Assembly: GCF_934643405.1 (NCBI RefSeq)
Contig: NZ_CAKUCL010000029.1
Coordinates: 1 to 46,976, forward strand
Direction of reading: 5' to 3'
DNA length: 46,976 nucleotides
From: an uncultured Actinoplanes sp.
Lineage (GTDB): Bacteria > Actinomycetota > Actinomycetes > Mycobacteriales > Micromonosporaceae
The notes under the pieces are model-generated. The model searched no databases and was not told where the DNA came from. It worked only from the letters and a program-made list of their open reading frames with translations. A program made the position numbers and the translations under genes. Of the stretch, positions 33,546-42,093 are shown piece after piece; within the stretch, counting starts at the first letter, position 1; every line of letters starts with the position of its first letter.

Positions 33546-34373
33546 TCAGAGGCCGAGCCGGGGGCGCACCCAGGCGGCCAGCCCGGCGATCGCCTCGTCG
33601 GCCGCCGCCGCGCGCCCGGCGGCCATCTGGAAGGTGTGCAGCTGCCCGTCGAAGACGTCGAGCCGGGCGCCGGTGAGCTTCGCGAGGCGTTCGCTGTCAC
33701 CCCGGCCGCTCTCGTCGCTGCCGCACTGTATGAAGATCGGCGGCAGCGCGGACAGGTCGGCGTGGAAGGCGTTGACCTCCGGGGCCAGGCCGCTCACCCC
33801 GTCCGGCAGGTACTGCCGGATGAGACCCTGCACCATCGGCCGGGTGAAGAACAGGTCGGTGGCGGCGTTCTGCTCGTACGAGCCGGCGGTCTGCGCCGGA
33901 TCCATGTCGATCCACGGCGACAGCAGCATGAGCGCCGCCGCGCCCGGTTCGCGCAGCGCCACCTGCACGGCCAGCCCGCCGCCGGACGAGTCGCCGGCCA
34001 GCGCCACGGTCCGGGCGCGCGCCGCCGCCCACCGGTAGGCGGTGACCGCGTCCTCGATCTGCGCCGGGTAGCGGAACTCGGGGGTGTGCCGGTAGGTGGC
34101 GAGCAGGACCCGCACGCCGGCCGCCTTCGCGAGATGCCCGTACATCTTGCGGTGGGTGTAGAGGGAGCCGCCGACGAAGCCGCCACCGTGCAGCGCGACG
34201 ATCACCCGGTCCGGGTCGGCGCCGTGCGGGCTGAGCCACATCGCCGGCACGCCGTCCGCCGACACCTCGATGTAGTCCAGGCCGCGCGGCTCGGCCGTCA
34301 CGTCGCCCCACTGGTCGTCCGCGCCCATGTCCCCGGCCGCCCAACGGGCGTACATCTGCTTTATCGCATCCAT
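33546..34373 (-). CDS. HSL-family esterase/lipase
   Basis: A 275-residue alpha/beta hydrolase of the hormone-sensitive lipase group. The oxyanion hole is ALHGGGFVGGS, the nucleophile is in LAGDSSGGGLAVQ, and FIQCGSDESGRGDSE and DGQLHTFQM provide acid and histidine. ATG 34373 begins MDAIKQMYARW, usual for this group. No ribosome site is evident. It converges with the ligase gene. Confidence 0.9.
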   Translation of the reverse strand: MDAIKQMYARWAAGDMGADDQWGDVTAEPRGLDYIEVSADGVPAMWLSPHGADPDRVIVALHGGGFVGGSLYTHRKMYGHLAKAAGVRVLLATYRHTPEFRYPAQIEDAVTAYRWAAARARTVALAGDSSGGGLAVQVALREPGAAALMLLSPWIDMDPAQTAGSYEQNAATDLFFTRPMVQGLIRQYLPDGVSGLAPEVNAFHADLSALPPIFIQCGSDESGRGDSERLAKLTGARLDVFDGQLHTFQMAAGRAAAADEAIAGLAAWVRPRLGL

Positions 34374-34417
34374 GTGGATACCGACCGGCGGCGTCCGCGA
34401 AAGGAATCGGTGGTGGC

Positions 34418-34990
34418 TCAGGCGTGCAGGGTGGGCCGGTAGACGAGCTCCAGGGTGCGGCCGTCCAGCGTCCGGCTCTCGATCAGCTCCAGGTCGAAGT
34501 CGGCCGCACCCTGGAAGATCGGGTCGAGCCCGGTCCGGCCGGTGATCACCGGGAAGAGCGTCACCTGAACCCGGTCGACCAGACCGGCCGCCATCAGCGC
34601 CCGGTTCAGCGACAGGCTGCCGTGCGAGCGCAACGGCACGTCCGACTCCTCCTTGAGCCGGGCGACGATGTCGGTGGCATCGCCGCTGACCACGGTGGCG
34701 TCCGGCCAGTCCAGCGGTTCCTCCAGCGTGGAGGACACGACGGTGGCCGGCATGCTCCGCATCCGGCTGACCCACGGATCAAGGGCTTCGGGGGTGTCCT
34801 CGGCCAGTATCCGGGTGAAGGCCCGATACGTGGTGGCGCCGAAGACCATCCGGTGCGCCGGCTCGAACTGGGCGCGGCGGTGGTCGAGCAGCTCGGGGCC
34901 TTGCTTGCCCCAGTAGCCGGTCCAGTCGCCGCCGGCGGCGCCGAAGCCGTCGAGGCTGGAGAAGACATCGAAGGTGTAGGTGGCCGTCAT
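34418..34990 (-). CDS. Dihydrofolate reductase-family (RibD C-domain-like) protein
   Basis: A 190-residue protein with the DHFR-like fold. YTFDVFSSLDGFGAAGGDW is the typical start of YyaP/RibD-like proteins, MVFGATTYRAFTRILAED the nucleotide-side motif, and LRSHGSLSLNRALMAAGLVD the NADPH-binding segment. GGAGG lies 7 nt before ATG 34990. The reaction is not known for this subgroup. Confidence 0.88.
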   Translation of the reverse strand: MTATYTFDVFSSLDGFGAAGGDWTGYWGKQGPELLDHRRAQFEPAHRMVFGATTYRAFTRILAEDTPEALDPWVSRMRSMPATVVSSTLEEPLDWPDATVVSGDATDIVARLKEESDVPLRSHGSLSLNRALMAAGLVDRVQVTLFPVITGRTGLDPIFQGAADFDLELIESRTLDGRTLELVYRPTLHA

Positions 34991-35094
34991 GTCGGTTCCT
35001 CCGGTTCGGTCGAGCGGTATGTCGTTGAGACCGCCGATCCCGGCGGAACTCATCGCCGCGGCGCCCGTCGCCGGGCTGCCGGCGGATGACCGCC

Positions 35095-35670
35095 CGGAGA
35101 TCCTGGCAAGCGCCCGCACCCCCGTCCACCTGCAGGATCGCGCCGGTCACGAATGACGCCCGGTCGCTGAGCAGCCACGCGGCCGCCTCGGCGATCTCGG
35201 CGGGTTCGGCCTGCCGGCAGCACCGGGTTCGAGCGCAGGCTGCCCACGCTCGAATTGTTCACGATCGCGCCGGCACCGGAGAAGGCTCGGACCTGAGCCG
35301 TCATCGCCAGCCATACGCCGCGCAGGTTCACCCGGTAGAGGTGGTCGAAGGCGGCGAGCGGCAAGTCGTCCATCGGCCCCGGCGGCTGGATCGCCGCGCC
35401 GTTGTTGAAGGCGACGTCCAGGCGTCCGAAGAGCGTCACGGCCTCGTCCACGGCGGCCTGCACCGACGGCGGGTCGGCCAGGTCGCACACCACGCAGGCG
35501 GCCGTGCCGCCCGCCGCCCGGATCTCGCCGGTCACCGCCTGGAGCTCGGCCTCGGTGCGGGCCGTCAGCAGCACCCGGGCGCCCTCGCGGGCGAACAACC
35601 GCGCCGCGGCGGCCCCGATCCCCCGGCCGGCCCCGGAGACGAAAGCAACTTTGTCGTCGAGAAGTCCCAT
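35095..35670 (-). pseudogene. Short-chain dehydrogenase lacking its catalytic core
   Basis: The N-terminal Rossmann half is intact: VAFVSGAGRGIGAAAARLFA, CDLADPPSVQAAVDEAV, VAFNNGAAIQPP and AIVNNSSVGSLRSNPVLP. There it stops. In the next frame the typical C-terminal end appears at once: AEPAEIAEAAAWLLSDRASF then VTGAILQVDGGAGA. The middle, including the YxxxK catalytic pair and the NP-xPG segment (about 60-70 residues), is gone and the frame is shifted at about 35215. There is no stop after the VDGG motif. A broken divergent regulator adjoins. Confidence 0.8.
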
Positions 35671-35703
35671 GCCGCCGAGCTTTTCCGAGGGGCTCGGGCC
35701 CAT

Positions 35704-35724
35704 CCAGGTACCGGCGATACCTGG
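35704..35724. promoter_or_regulatory. Operator-like dyad between two divergent pseudogenes
   Basis: CCAGGTA-N7-TACCTGG is a perfect 7-bp inverted repeat in the 86 nt between the dehydrogenase remnant and the MmyB-type regulator remnant. That is where an autoregulatory site of this regulator family would be expected. Confidence 0.5.
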
Positions 35725-35756
35725 CCGGCGAGAAGCAGAGCGTCAGACTGGAGTCC

Positions 35757-36345
35757 ATGAACAGGCGCGAGCTGGCCACCTTCCTGCGCGGACGGCGCGA
35801 GCGGATCACCCCCGGCGACGCCGGCCGGCCTCGCCCGCGCGCTGCGTCTCGACGACGCCGAGCGCCGCCACCTGTACCACCTGGCGGCCCCCCGGCCCGG
35901 CCCGCCGCCGGGTCCGCCGACCGAGGTGCGGGCGGGCATCCTGGAGCTGCTGCGCCGGTTACCCCGGTCGGCCGCGTTCGTGGTGTCCGCGGCGTACGAC
36001 GTCATCGCCTGGAACGATCTGGCGGCCGCGCTGATGGAGGACTTCTCGGCCGTGCCCCGCGCGGAACGCAACCTGGCTCGCCGCGCGTTCCTCACCGGAC
36101 AGCTGTGGGGTGTGGACGACGCGGGGCAGTTCGCGCGCAGCGTCGCCCGGCAACTGCGGGCGACGGCCGCCCGCTATCCCGATGACCCGGGGGTGGCCCC
36201 GGTGACCGTGAACTGCGATGTGCTGGACATCAGCGACCGGAACCAGCGCGTGGTGATCTAAACGGCCGACCCCGGTTCGCCGTCGGAGGAGGCGCTGCGG
36301 CTGCTGTCGGTCATCGGCACGCAGCGCCTCGACATCAGCGGCTGA
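35757..36345 (+). pseudogene. MmyB-type XRE regulator, HTH deleted and nonsense-mutated
   Basis: A good start (CTGGAG before ATG 35757) gives NRRELATFLRGRRERITPGD, the usual N-terminus. The helix-turn-helix that should follow is missing; at about 35825 the frame changes to LARALRLDDAERRHLYHLA, then the ligand-binding domain (SAAYDVIAWNDLAAALMEDF, RNLARRAFL). Near the end a TAA at 36259-36261 replaces the family tyrosine in VVI-Y-TADPGSPSEEALRLL, which continues in frame to TGA 36345. A further shortening before VNCDVLDISD is likely. Confidence 0.8.
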
Positions 36346-36600
36346 GGAGGAACGGTGAGCCGGTACCGCCCGTGGCACGCTCACCAATAATTGCGCGATG
36401 CGTGGAACGAACTTTGGCTTTACCGTTCAGTTCTTGCATCGATGGGCGCCTCAGGACTCGGGCGTGTGACGGTATGTCCACGGGTCACCCTCTGGGGCAG
36501 AAGTTGTCCACAGGTGTCGGAAAACGGGATGCCCCAGGTGGACGCGGGGTGGCACGATGAAACGCTTGCCGACGAATGCCTTGAAGATCTGGAGTTTCCC

Positions 36601-38172
36601 GTGACCGATCAAGCCGCCGCACCACCCAGCAAGCTGGACGGTGCCGTGCTGAAGATCGCCGGCGTGGTGGTCCTCGGCGCCATCATGTCGATCCTCGACA
36701 TCACCGTCGTCAGCGTCGCGCTGCCGACCTTCCAGAGCGAGTTCGACGCCACCTACGCCCGGGTCGCCTGGACCATGACGGGATACACGCTGGCCCTGGC
36801 CACGGTCATCCCGCTGAGCGGCTGGGCGGCCGACCGGTTCGGCACCAAGCGGCTCTACATGCTGGCCCTGCTGCTGTTCACCCTCGGCTCGGTGCTGTGC
36901 GCCACGGCCGGCTCGATCGAGCAGCTGGTGGGATACCGGGTGCTCCAGGGCCTGGGTGGCGGCATGCTGATGCCGCTCGGCATGACGATCATGACGCGTG
37001 CCGCCGGGCCGGAGCGGATCGGCCGGCTCATGGCGGTGCTCGGCGTGCCGATGCTGCTCGGCCCGATCGGCGGCCCGATCCTGGGCGGCTGGCTGATCGA
37101 GGCGGCGAGCTGGCACTGGGTCTTCCTGATCAACCTGCCGATCGGCGCCGTCGCGCTGGTGTACGCGTTCTTCGCGCTGCCCAAGGACGATCCGAAGCCG
37201 TCCGAGTCGTTCGACTTCCTCGGCATGCTCATGCTCTCGCCGGGCCTCGCCCTCTTCCTGTACGGGGTGTCGTCGCTGCCGGAGACGGGCACGATCACCG
37301 CCGCGAAGGTGTGGGTGACGATGCTGATCGGCGGGCTGCTGGTGGTCGGCTTCGTGCTCTACTCGTTCAAGCCGAAGCACCCGCTGCTCGACCTGCGGCT
37401 CTACCGCAACCGCGGCCTGGCGGTCTCCTCGCTGACGCTGTTCGTCTTCGTCATCTCGTTCATGGGCGCCGGTCTGCTCTTCCCGAGCTACTTCCTGCAG
37501 GTTCGTGGCGAGTCGACGCTGCACGCCGGTCTGCTGATGGCGCCGCAGGGCATCGGCGCGATGCTCACCATGCCGATCGCCGGCGCCCTGGCCGACAAGG
37601 TCCCGGTGGGCCGCACGGTGCCGTTCGCGATGGCGCTCATCGCCGCCGGGTTCTTCACGTTCACCCAGGTCGGCACGGACACGTCATACCTGCTGCTGTG
37701 CGGTTCGCTGTTCGTGATGGGCCTCGGCATGGGCGGCACCATGATGCCGATCATGACGTCGGCGCTGCGCACCCTGTCGAACGCCGACGTGGCGCGGGGC
37801 TCCACCCTGGTGAACATCCAGCAACAGATCGGCGGCTCGATCGGCACCGCCGTCATGTCGGTGATCCTCACCAGCCGGCTCAACGGCTCCGCCGTGATCC
37901 CCGGCCTGACCAACCCGCGCACCGGCGAGCCGGTCACCGAGGCACAGGCGGCGATCGCCAGCCACAGCACGCAGCTCCCGGTCCCACCGACGATCATCGA
38001 GCGGGGCCTGGCCTTCGTGGCCGACTCGTACTCGACCACGTTCTGGGTGGGTTTCGTGCTGGTGCTGTGCACGTTCGTGCCAATCGCGTTCCTGCCGCAC
38101 CGCAAGCGGCCCGCGCCGGCCGGCGGCGCGGTCAGTGACGACGTCGCCGAGGCGCCGGTGCTGCTGCACTGA
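36601..38172 (+). CDS. MFS multidrug exporter, DHA2 (EmrB/QacA) family
   Basis: A 523-residue transporter with 14 predicted helices. Motif D1 is SILDITVVSVALPTFQ, motif A is LSGWAADRFGTKRLYML, motif B is YRVLQGLGGGMLMPLGMTI and motif C is VLGVPMLLGPIGGPILGGWL, all hallmarks of proton-antiport drug exporters. GGAG 7 nt before GTG 36601 fixes the start; the open frame from 36391 has no family character. The 255 nt upstream contain no gene. A hairpin follows. The substrate is unknown. Confidence 0.93.
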   Translation: MTDQAAAPPSKLDGAVLKIAGVVVLGAIMSILDITVVSVALPTFQSEFDATYARVAWTMTGYTLALATVIPLSGWAADRFGTKRLYMLALLLFTLGSVLCATAGSIEQLVGYRVLQGLGGGMLMPLGMTIMTRAAGPERIGRLMAVLGVPMLLGPIGGPILGGWLIEAASWHWVFLINLPIGAVALVYAFFALPKDDPKPSESFDFLGMLMLSPGLALFLYGVSSLPETGTITAAKVWVTMLIGGLLVVGFVLYSFKPKHPLLDLRLYRNRGLAVSSLTLFVFVISFMGAGLLFPSYFLQVRGESTLHAGLLMAPQGIGAMLTMPIAGALADKVPVGRTVPFAMALIAAGFFTFTQVGTDTSYLLLCGSLFVMGLGMGGTMMPIMTSALRTLSNADVARGSTLVNIQQQIGGSIGTAVMSVILTSRLNGSAVIPGLTNPRTGEPVTEAQAAIASHSTQLPVPPTIIERGLAFVADSYSTTFWVGFVLVLCTFVPIAFLPHRKRPAPAGGAVSDDVAEAPVLLH

Positions 38173-38184
38173 CGGACGGCCCCG

Positions 38185-38210
38185 CCGGCCGGTCGCTCGC
38201 GACCGGCCGG
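38185..38210 (+). terminator. Hairpin after the MFS gene
   Basis: CCGGCCGGTCGC and GCGACCGGCCGG are perfect complements around a TC (effectively an 11-bp stem with a 4-base loop), 13 nt after the stop. Confidence 0.7.
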
Positions 38211-38219
38211 ACCCCGGCC

Positions 38220-38229
38220 GGTCTAGACC
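38220..38229. promoter_or_regulatory. GGTCTAGACC palindrome, DasR-like
   Basis: The 10-bp palindrome is the core of the DasR operator (TGGTCTAGACCA); here it reads CGGTCTAGACCA. It lies between the MFS terminator and the transposase remnant, so the controlled gene is unclear and it may be chance or part of the element end. Confidence 0.25.
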
Positions 38230-38241
38230 ACCGGAGACCTC

Positions 38242-39293
38242 GTGACCACTTCAGCGGTGACGAGGCGGCATGACCTGACCGACGTGCAGTGGGCAGCGCT
38301 GGAATCGTTGCTACCCGCGCCGCGTCGTCCGGGTCGTCCGCCGATCCGGACGAAACGGCAGCTCATCGGTGGGATCCGGTGGCGGATCCGCGCCGGGACA
38401 CCCTGGCGCGGCGTTCATTGCTGTCCTGGACGGTATCCGGGTGCCCCACCTTGTCGGCCGGCCTCGGATACGCCCGGACCGGTCCTGGCCGACAAGGCAT
38501 ACACCTCCCGCGGCAACCGCCGTTACCTGCGCCGGCGCGGGATCGAAGCGACCCCTTCCGACTAGGTTCTGTCTCTTAGATGGAGGCGGTCGCGTACGGC
38601 GCGGAGCCAGTCGAGCGTTTCGACGAGGTCGAGGGTGGCTTGGAGCCCGGCCAGCCGCTCCCGCCGCGACAACGCGTTGAAGCCGCGTTTGACCTGGTTA
38701 CGCCGTTTGTAGACGGGGTCGAACGCGGGTGGCCGGCCGCCGTTACAGCCTTTGCGAAGCCGGTTGACGATCTGGTGGCGTGGCTGCGGGATCGTGGTGG
38801 TGACGTGTTTGTCCTGTTACGCCTGCCGGTTGGCCCGTGCCGAGTGAGGTCAGCGACCGGCCTCGGCCGTCGGCCAGGGCAGCGGCGTCGATCTGAGCGT
38901 TCCAGTCAATGTCGTCGTCGCGTGCTTTTCGGCATCGCCCAGGTGCCGTCGGCGACCCACCGCCGGAACCGCTGATACGGGGCCTTCCATGGCCTGCCGG
39001 TGATCACGCCAGCGTCGGCCCTCAAACCGGCTGGGCCGGCCGCAACGGCGCCAGCACACACGATCATCCAAGAGACAGAACCCAAGGCCGATCAGGACGC
39101 CAACCGCCGCGAACTCGGATCGAAGGGCGGGCGGCCACCGCCATTCGACGCTGAGATCTACAAGCAGCGCCATGCGGTGGAGTGCGGCATCAACCGGCTC
39201 AAACGCCACCGCGCCGTCGCCACCCGGTTCGACGAACTCGCCGTGCGCTACGAAGCCACGGTCACCATCGCGGCGCTCAGCGAGTGGCTATGA
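38242..39293 (+). mobile_element. IS5-family transposase remnant, interrupted by a second element
   Basis: The start RRHDLTDVQWAALESLLPAP and RWRIRAGTPWR is the usual N-terminus. After an internal deletion the frames give VLDGIRVPHLVGRPRIRPD, then (one base missing near 38481) VLADKAYTSRGNRRYLRRRG. A foreign 518-bp segment follows, and the C-terminus resumes as KADQDANRRELGSKGGRPP and HAVECGINRLKRHRAVATR, ending EWL and TGA 39293. The enzyme is dead. The outer ends of the element are not clear. Confidence 0.8.
38565..39082 (-). mobile_element. Nested IS5-like element remnant with intact inverted ends
   Basis: The left end GGTTCTGTCTCTTAGATG matches the inverted right end GGTTCTGTCTCTTGGATG at 17 of 18 bases. 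Minus-strand fragments inside read YQRFRRWVADGTWA, DIDWNAQID, and near the left end GGRPPAFDPVYKRRNQVKRG and LQATLDLVETLDWLRAVRDR, a transposase of another IS5-like branch. At 518 bp it retains perhaps half of a normal element, so it cannot move on its own. No clear target duplication is seen. Confidence 0.75.
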
Positions 39294-39394
39294 CTTCGAT
39301 ACATGCCCGGGGTGGCACCGACACACAAGTGAAGAGAATCGTTCCGGACACGTTTGCCGCAGTGGAACCAGACACTCACTGCGGAAGGTTAGTC

Positions 39395-40096
39395 ATGGCC
39401 GGAACGAAGGCGCCCGGGGCGATAACCCGGGAAATGATCATGGTGCACACGGCTTTCCTTCGCGAGTTCGCCAACATGCCGCAACTGGTCCGGGCGGTCG
39501 CCGAGGGCGACCGGCAGCGCACCGAGATCGTCGCCGATCACATCGCACTCATGTCCACGTCGCTGCATCACCACCACGAGGGCGAGGACGAGGCCATCTG
39601 GCCGCGCCTGCGGGTGCGCTGCCCGGAGGAGATCCGGCCGCTGGTGCACGGCATGGAGAAGCACCACGAGCGCATCGCGGCGCACCTCAGCGCGCTCGGC
39701 GGCCAGCTGGCGACGTGGCGGGCGAATGCCGGCGCCGCGTCCCGCGACGCTGTGCACGGCACCCTCACCGAGATGCTGCCGATCCTGCGGGAACACCTCG
39801 GCATGGAGGTGGACTACGTGCTCCCGCTCATCGAGAAGCACATCACCGCCGACGAGTGGGACGCGATGGTGGCCGGCATCTCCGCCGGGTACCAGCCGGA
39901 CCGGCTCACGCTGCTCTTCGGGCTGATGATGTACGAGGGTGACCCGGCCTCGATCCAGGACGCCTTCGACAACATGCCCGCGGAGGTCCGCCCGGCGATC
40001 GCCGAGATGGCGCCCCGGATGTACGCGGACTACGCCGAGCGTGTCTACGGCACCCGCACCCCGCCGCGCCTGTCCGCGCCGGCCTGGGCGGCCTGA
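39395..40096 (+). CDS. Hemerythrin-domain protein
   Basis: A 233-residue four-helix protein with ligands for a di-iron or similar site: MVHTAFLREFA, LHHHHEGEDEAIWPRL, GMEKHHERIAAHL and LREHLGMEVDYVLPLIEKH. Such cytoplasmic hemerythrin-like proteins sense or buffer O2, NO or iron. GGAAGG before ATG 39395 sets the start. The C-terminal part (about 150-233) is a conserved extra helical region. It sits directly after the transposase remnant, and a degraded copy of it follows. Confidence 0.88.
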   Translation: MAGTKAPGAITREMIMVHTAFLREFANMPQLVRAVAEGDRQRTEIVADHIALMSTSLHHHHEGEDEAIWPRLRVRCPEEIRPLVHGMEKHHERIAAHLSALGGQLATWRANAGAASRDAVHGTLTEMLPILREHLGMEVDYVLPLIEKHITADEWDAMVAGISAGYQPDRLTLLFGLMMYEGDPASIQDAFDNMPAEVRPAIAEMAPRMYADYAERVYGTRTPPRLSAPAWAA

Positions 40097-40109
40097 GCTC
40101 GGCGACGGC

Positions 40110-40270
40110 GCTCCGCGACCTGACCGGGCACCTCGCGGCCTGGCGTGCCGGCGCAAGCCCGATCAGCCGCGACCCCGGGCGGAGTGGGACGAGATGGTGG
40201 CGGGCACCTCCGCCGGCCTCCGCCCGGACCTGATGCCGGTGGTGCTGGGCATGATGATGCACGCACGCCG
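40110..40270 (+). pseudogene. Remnant of a second hemerythrin-domain gene
   Basis: Two fragments in different frames match the preceding gene. ALRDLTGHLAAWRAGA corresponds to its LSALGGQLATWRANAG, and AEWDEMVAGTSAGLRPDLMP plus VVLGMMM to its DEWDAMVAGISAGYQPDRLT. About 40 residues between them are deleted and both ends are missing. This is a decayed paralogue from a tandem duplication. Confidence 0.7.
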
Positions 40271-40292
40271 CGGCACCTCGCCTGAGCCGGGT

Positions 40293-40329
40293 CCCGGGAG
40301 GTCATGGGGTCGCCCGTGGCCCTCCCGGG
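40293..40329 (-). terminator. Possible hairpin after the acyl-AMP ligase
   Basis: CCCGGGAGG and CCTCCCGGG form a 9-bp stem with a 19-base loop starting 2 nt past the ligase stop. The long loop makes it uncertain. Confidence 0.4.
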
Positions 40330-40330
40330 C

Positions 40331-41962
40331 TCAGCCGAGCAGGGCCCGCGCGGCGCCGCGGCGCAGCTTGCCCGACGGTGTCTTGGGCAGCGACCCCGGC
40401 GGCAGCACCCGCACCTGAGCCGGGCGGACGTCGATCTCGGCGACCACCCGCGCGGCGACCTCCCGGCGGATGTCGCTCTCGGCGGCCTCGTCGCCGGACG
40501 CCCGGGACTCCACCAGTACCGCGAACGACTCGCGGGCCACACCATCGCCGGCCAGCAGCCGCACGGCGGCCACATTCCCCTCCCGTACGCCGTCGACCGC
40601 CGCCGCCGCCCGCTCGATGTCCGTGGGATAGATGTTGCGGCCCCCCATGATGATCACGTCCTTGCGCCGGCCGCACACCACGATCTGGCCGTCCTCCAGC
40701 AGGTAGCCCTCGTCGCCGATGTCCAGCCAGCCGTCCGCGTCGCGGGCACTCTCGTACCCGTCCGGCGTCACGTACCCCTCGGTCACCGACTCGCCGCGCA
40801 ACTGCAAGCGGCCCACTTCCCGTACGCCGCGGGGGCTGCCGTCGTCGCCGACCACGCGCACGTCGACACTCGGGAACGGCCGTCCCAGCTTCGGCAGCAG
40901 CCGCGCCTTGTCGGTCGCCTTCACCGCCCGGCCCCTCTCCAGCTCGGCCGCGTCGACCTCGTCGAGGAGCATCGGGTCCGACATCTCCGACATGGAGATG
41001 ACCAGCGTGCTCTCGGCCGCGCCGTAGCAGCAGTTCACCGCCTCCGGCCGGAGCCCGAACCGGGTCGTCGCGATCTCGATGAACGCGCGCATCGTGGCCG
41101 GGTCGATCGGCTCGGCGCCGTTGCCGGCGACCCGCAGCTTCGAGAGGTCCAGCGAGCCCGCCTCCAGCCGTGCCAGCTGCCGGGTCAGCACCGCCCACGC
41201 GAAGTTCGGCGCCGTGGTGATCGTGCCGCCGTACCGGCTCATCAGCTCGGCCCACATCACCGGCCGGCGCAGGAAATCGGCCGGGGTGACGCTGACCAGC
41301 TCCATGCCGGAGAGCATCGGCAGCAGCAGGCAGCCGACCATGCCCATGTCGTGGAACATCGGCAGCCACGACACCATCACGCCGGACTCGTCGCAGTGCA
41401 GGTGGTTCGCCGAGTCGGCCAGGTTCGCGTACAGGTTCCGGTGGGTGATCCGCACCGCCTTCGGCTCGGCCGTGGACCCGCTGGTCAGCTGCAACAGCGC
41501 GGCGCTGTCCTCCGCCGAGGGGACCGGCGTGAGTTCGGGCCCGGCGGCGAGGTCGCCGGCGTGGTGGTGGGTTATCCCGTACGCCTCGAGAACGCCGGTC
41601 ACCGGCTCGAACGGTGACCCGACCACGACCGCCCGGGCGTCGATCATCCGCAGCACGCGCAGGGTGTCGTCCCGCCAGACGTCCAGGTCCGTACGGGGTG
41701 TCGGCTGATGCAGCATGGTCATGCTCCCGCCGGCCAGCCAGACGGCCTGCGCGACCGGCGCGATCTGAGCCGGCATCCCGGCCAGCACCGCGACGGCCTG
41801 CCCCGGCTCCAGCCCGCCCGCGACCAGCCCGCCCGCCATCCGCCTGGCGAGTTGATGCAGCTCGCCCCACGTGCGGCGGGAAGCCTCCCCGGGCTCACCG
41901 GTGACCATGCCGGTGCTGACGCGCCCGGCCGTAGCGACAACCCCATCGACGAATCGACTCAC
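40331..41962 (-). CDS. Fatty acyl-AMP ligase-like adenylating enzyme
   Basis: A 543-residue ANL-superfamily enzyme. The phosphate loop is LLQLTSGSTAEPKAVRITHR, SWLPMFHDMGMVGCLLLPM is characteristic of fatty acyl-AMP ligases (FAAL), and CCYGAAESTLVI is the aromatic-acid/acyl core. The C-terminal domain has GWLDIGDEGYLLEDGQIV, GRRKDVIIMGGRNIYP and the catalytic lysine in PKTPSGKLRRG. GTG 41962 is used; an ATG at 41998 is possible. FAALs hand acyl-AMP to a carrier protein, but no carrier, PKS or NRPS gene is in the window. Confidence 0.87.
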   Translation of the reverse strand: MSRFVDGVVATAGRVSTGMVTGEPGEASRRTWGELHQLARRMAGGLVAGGLEPGQAVAVLAGMPAQIAPVAQAVWLAGGSMTMLHQPTPRTDLDVWRDDTLRVLRMIDARAVVVGSPFEPVTGVLEAYGITHHHAGDLAAGPELTPVPSAEDSAALLQLTSGSTAEPKAVRITHRNLYANLADSANHLHCDESGVMVSWLPMFHDMGMVGCLLLPMLSGMELVSVTPADFLRRPVMWAELMSRYGGTITTAPNFAWAVLTRQLARLEAGSLDLSKLRVAGNGAEPIDPATMRAFIEIATTRFGLRPEAVNCCYGAAESTLVISMSEMSDPMLLDEVDAAELERGRAVKATDKARLLPKLGRPFPSVDVRVVGDDGSPRGVREVGRLQLRGESVTEGYVTPDGYESARDADGWLDIGDEGYLLEDGQIVVCGRRKDVIIMGGRNIYPTDIERAAAAVDGVREGNVAAVRLLAGDGVARESFAVLVESRASGDEAAESDIRREVAARVVAEIDVRPAQVRVLPPGSLPKTPSGKLRRGAARALLG

Positions 41963-42093
41963 GTTGCGTAGCGTACGGCCTTCGTCACACGACGGCATGC
42001 CCGCGATCGGCGGCCGCGGATGCTTTGGAAGATCGACTGCGTGACGGTACGGGTGCGGCAGCGCGGCGATGCGCCGGCCGGCCCGGGAGCCGG

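Noticed and set aside
36391..36600. N-terminal extension of the MFS exporter by 70 codons
   Set aside because: GGAG before GTG 36601 and the family-like start VTDQAAAPPSKLDG favour the shorter protein; the extension has no membrane or family character.
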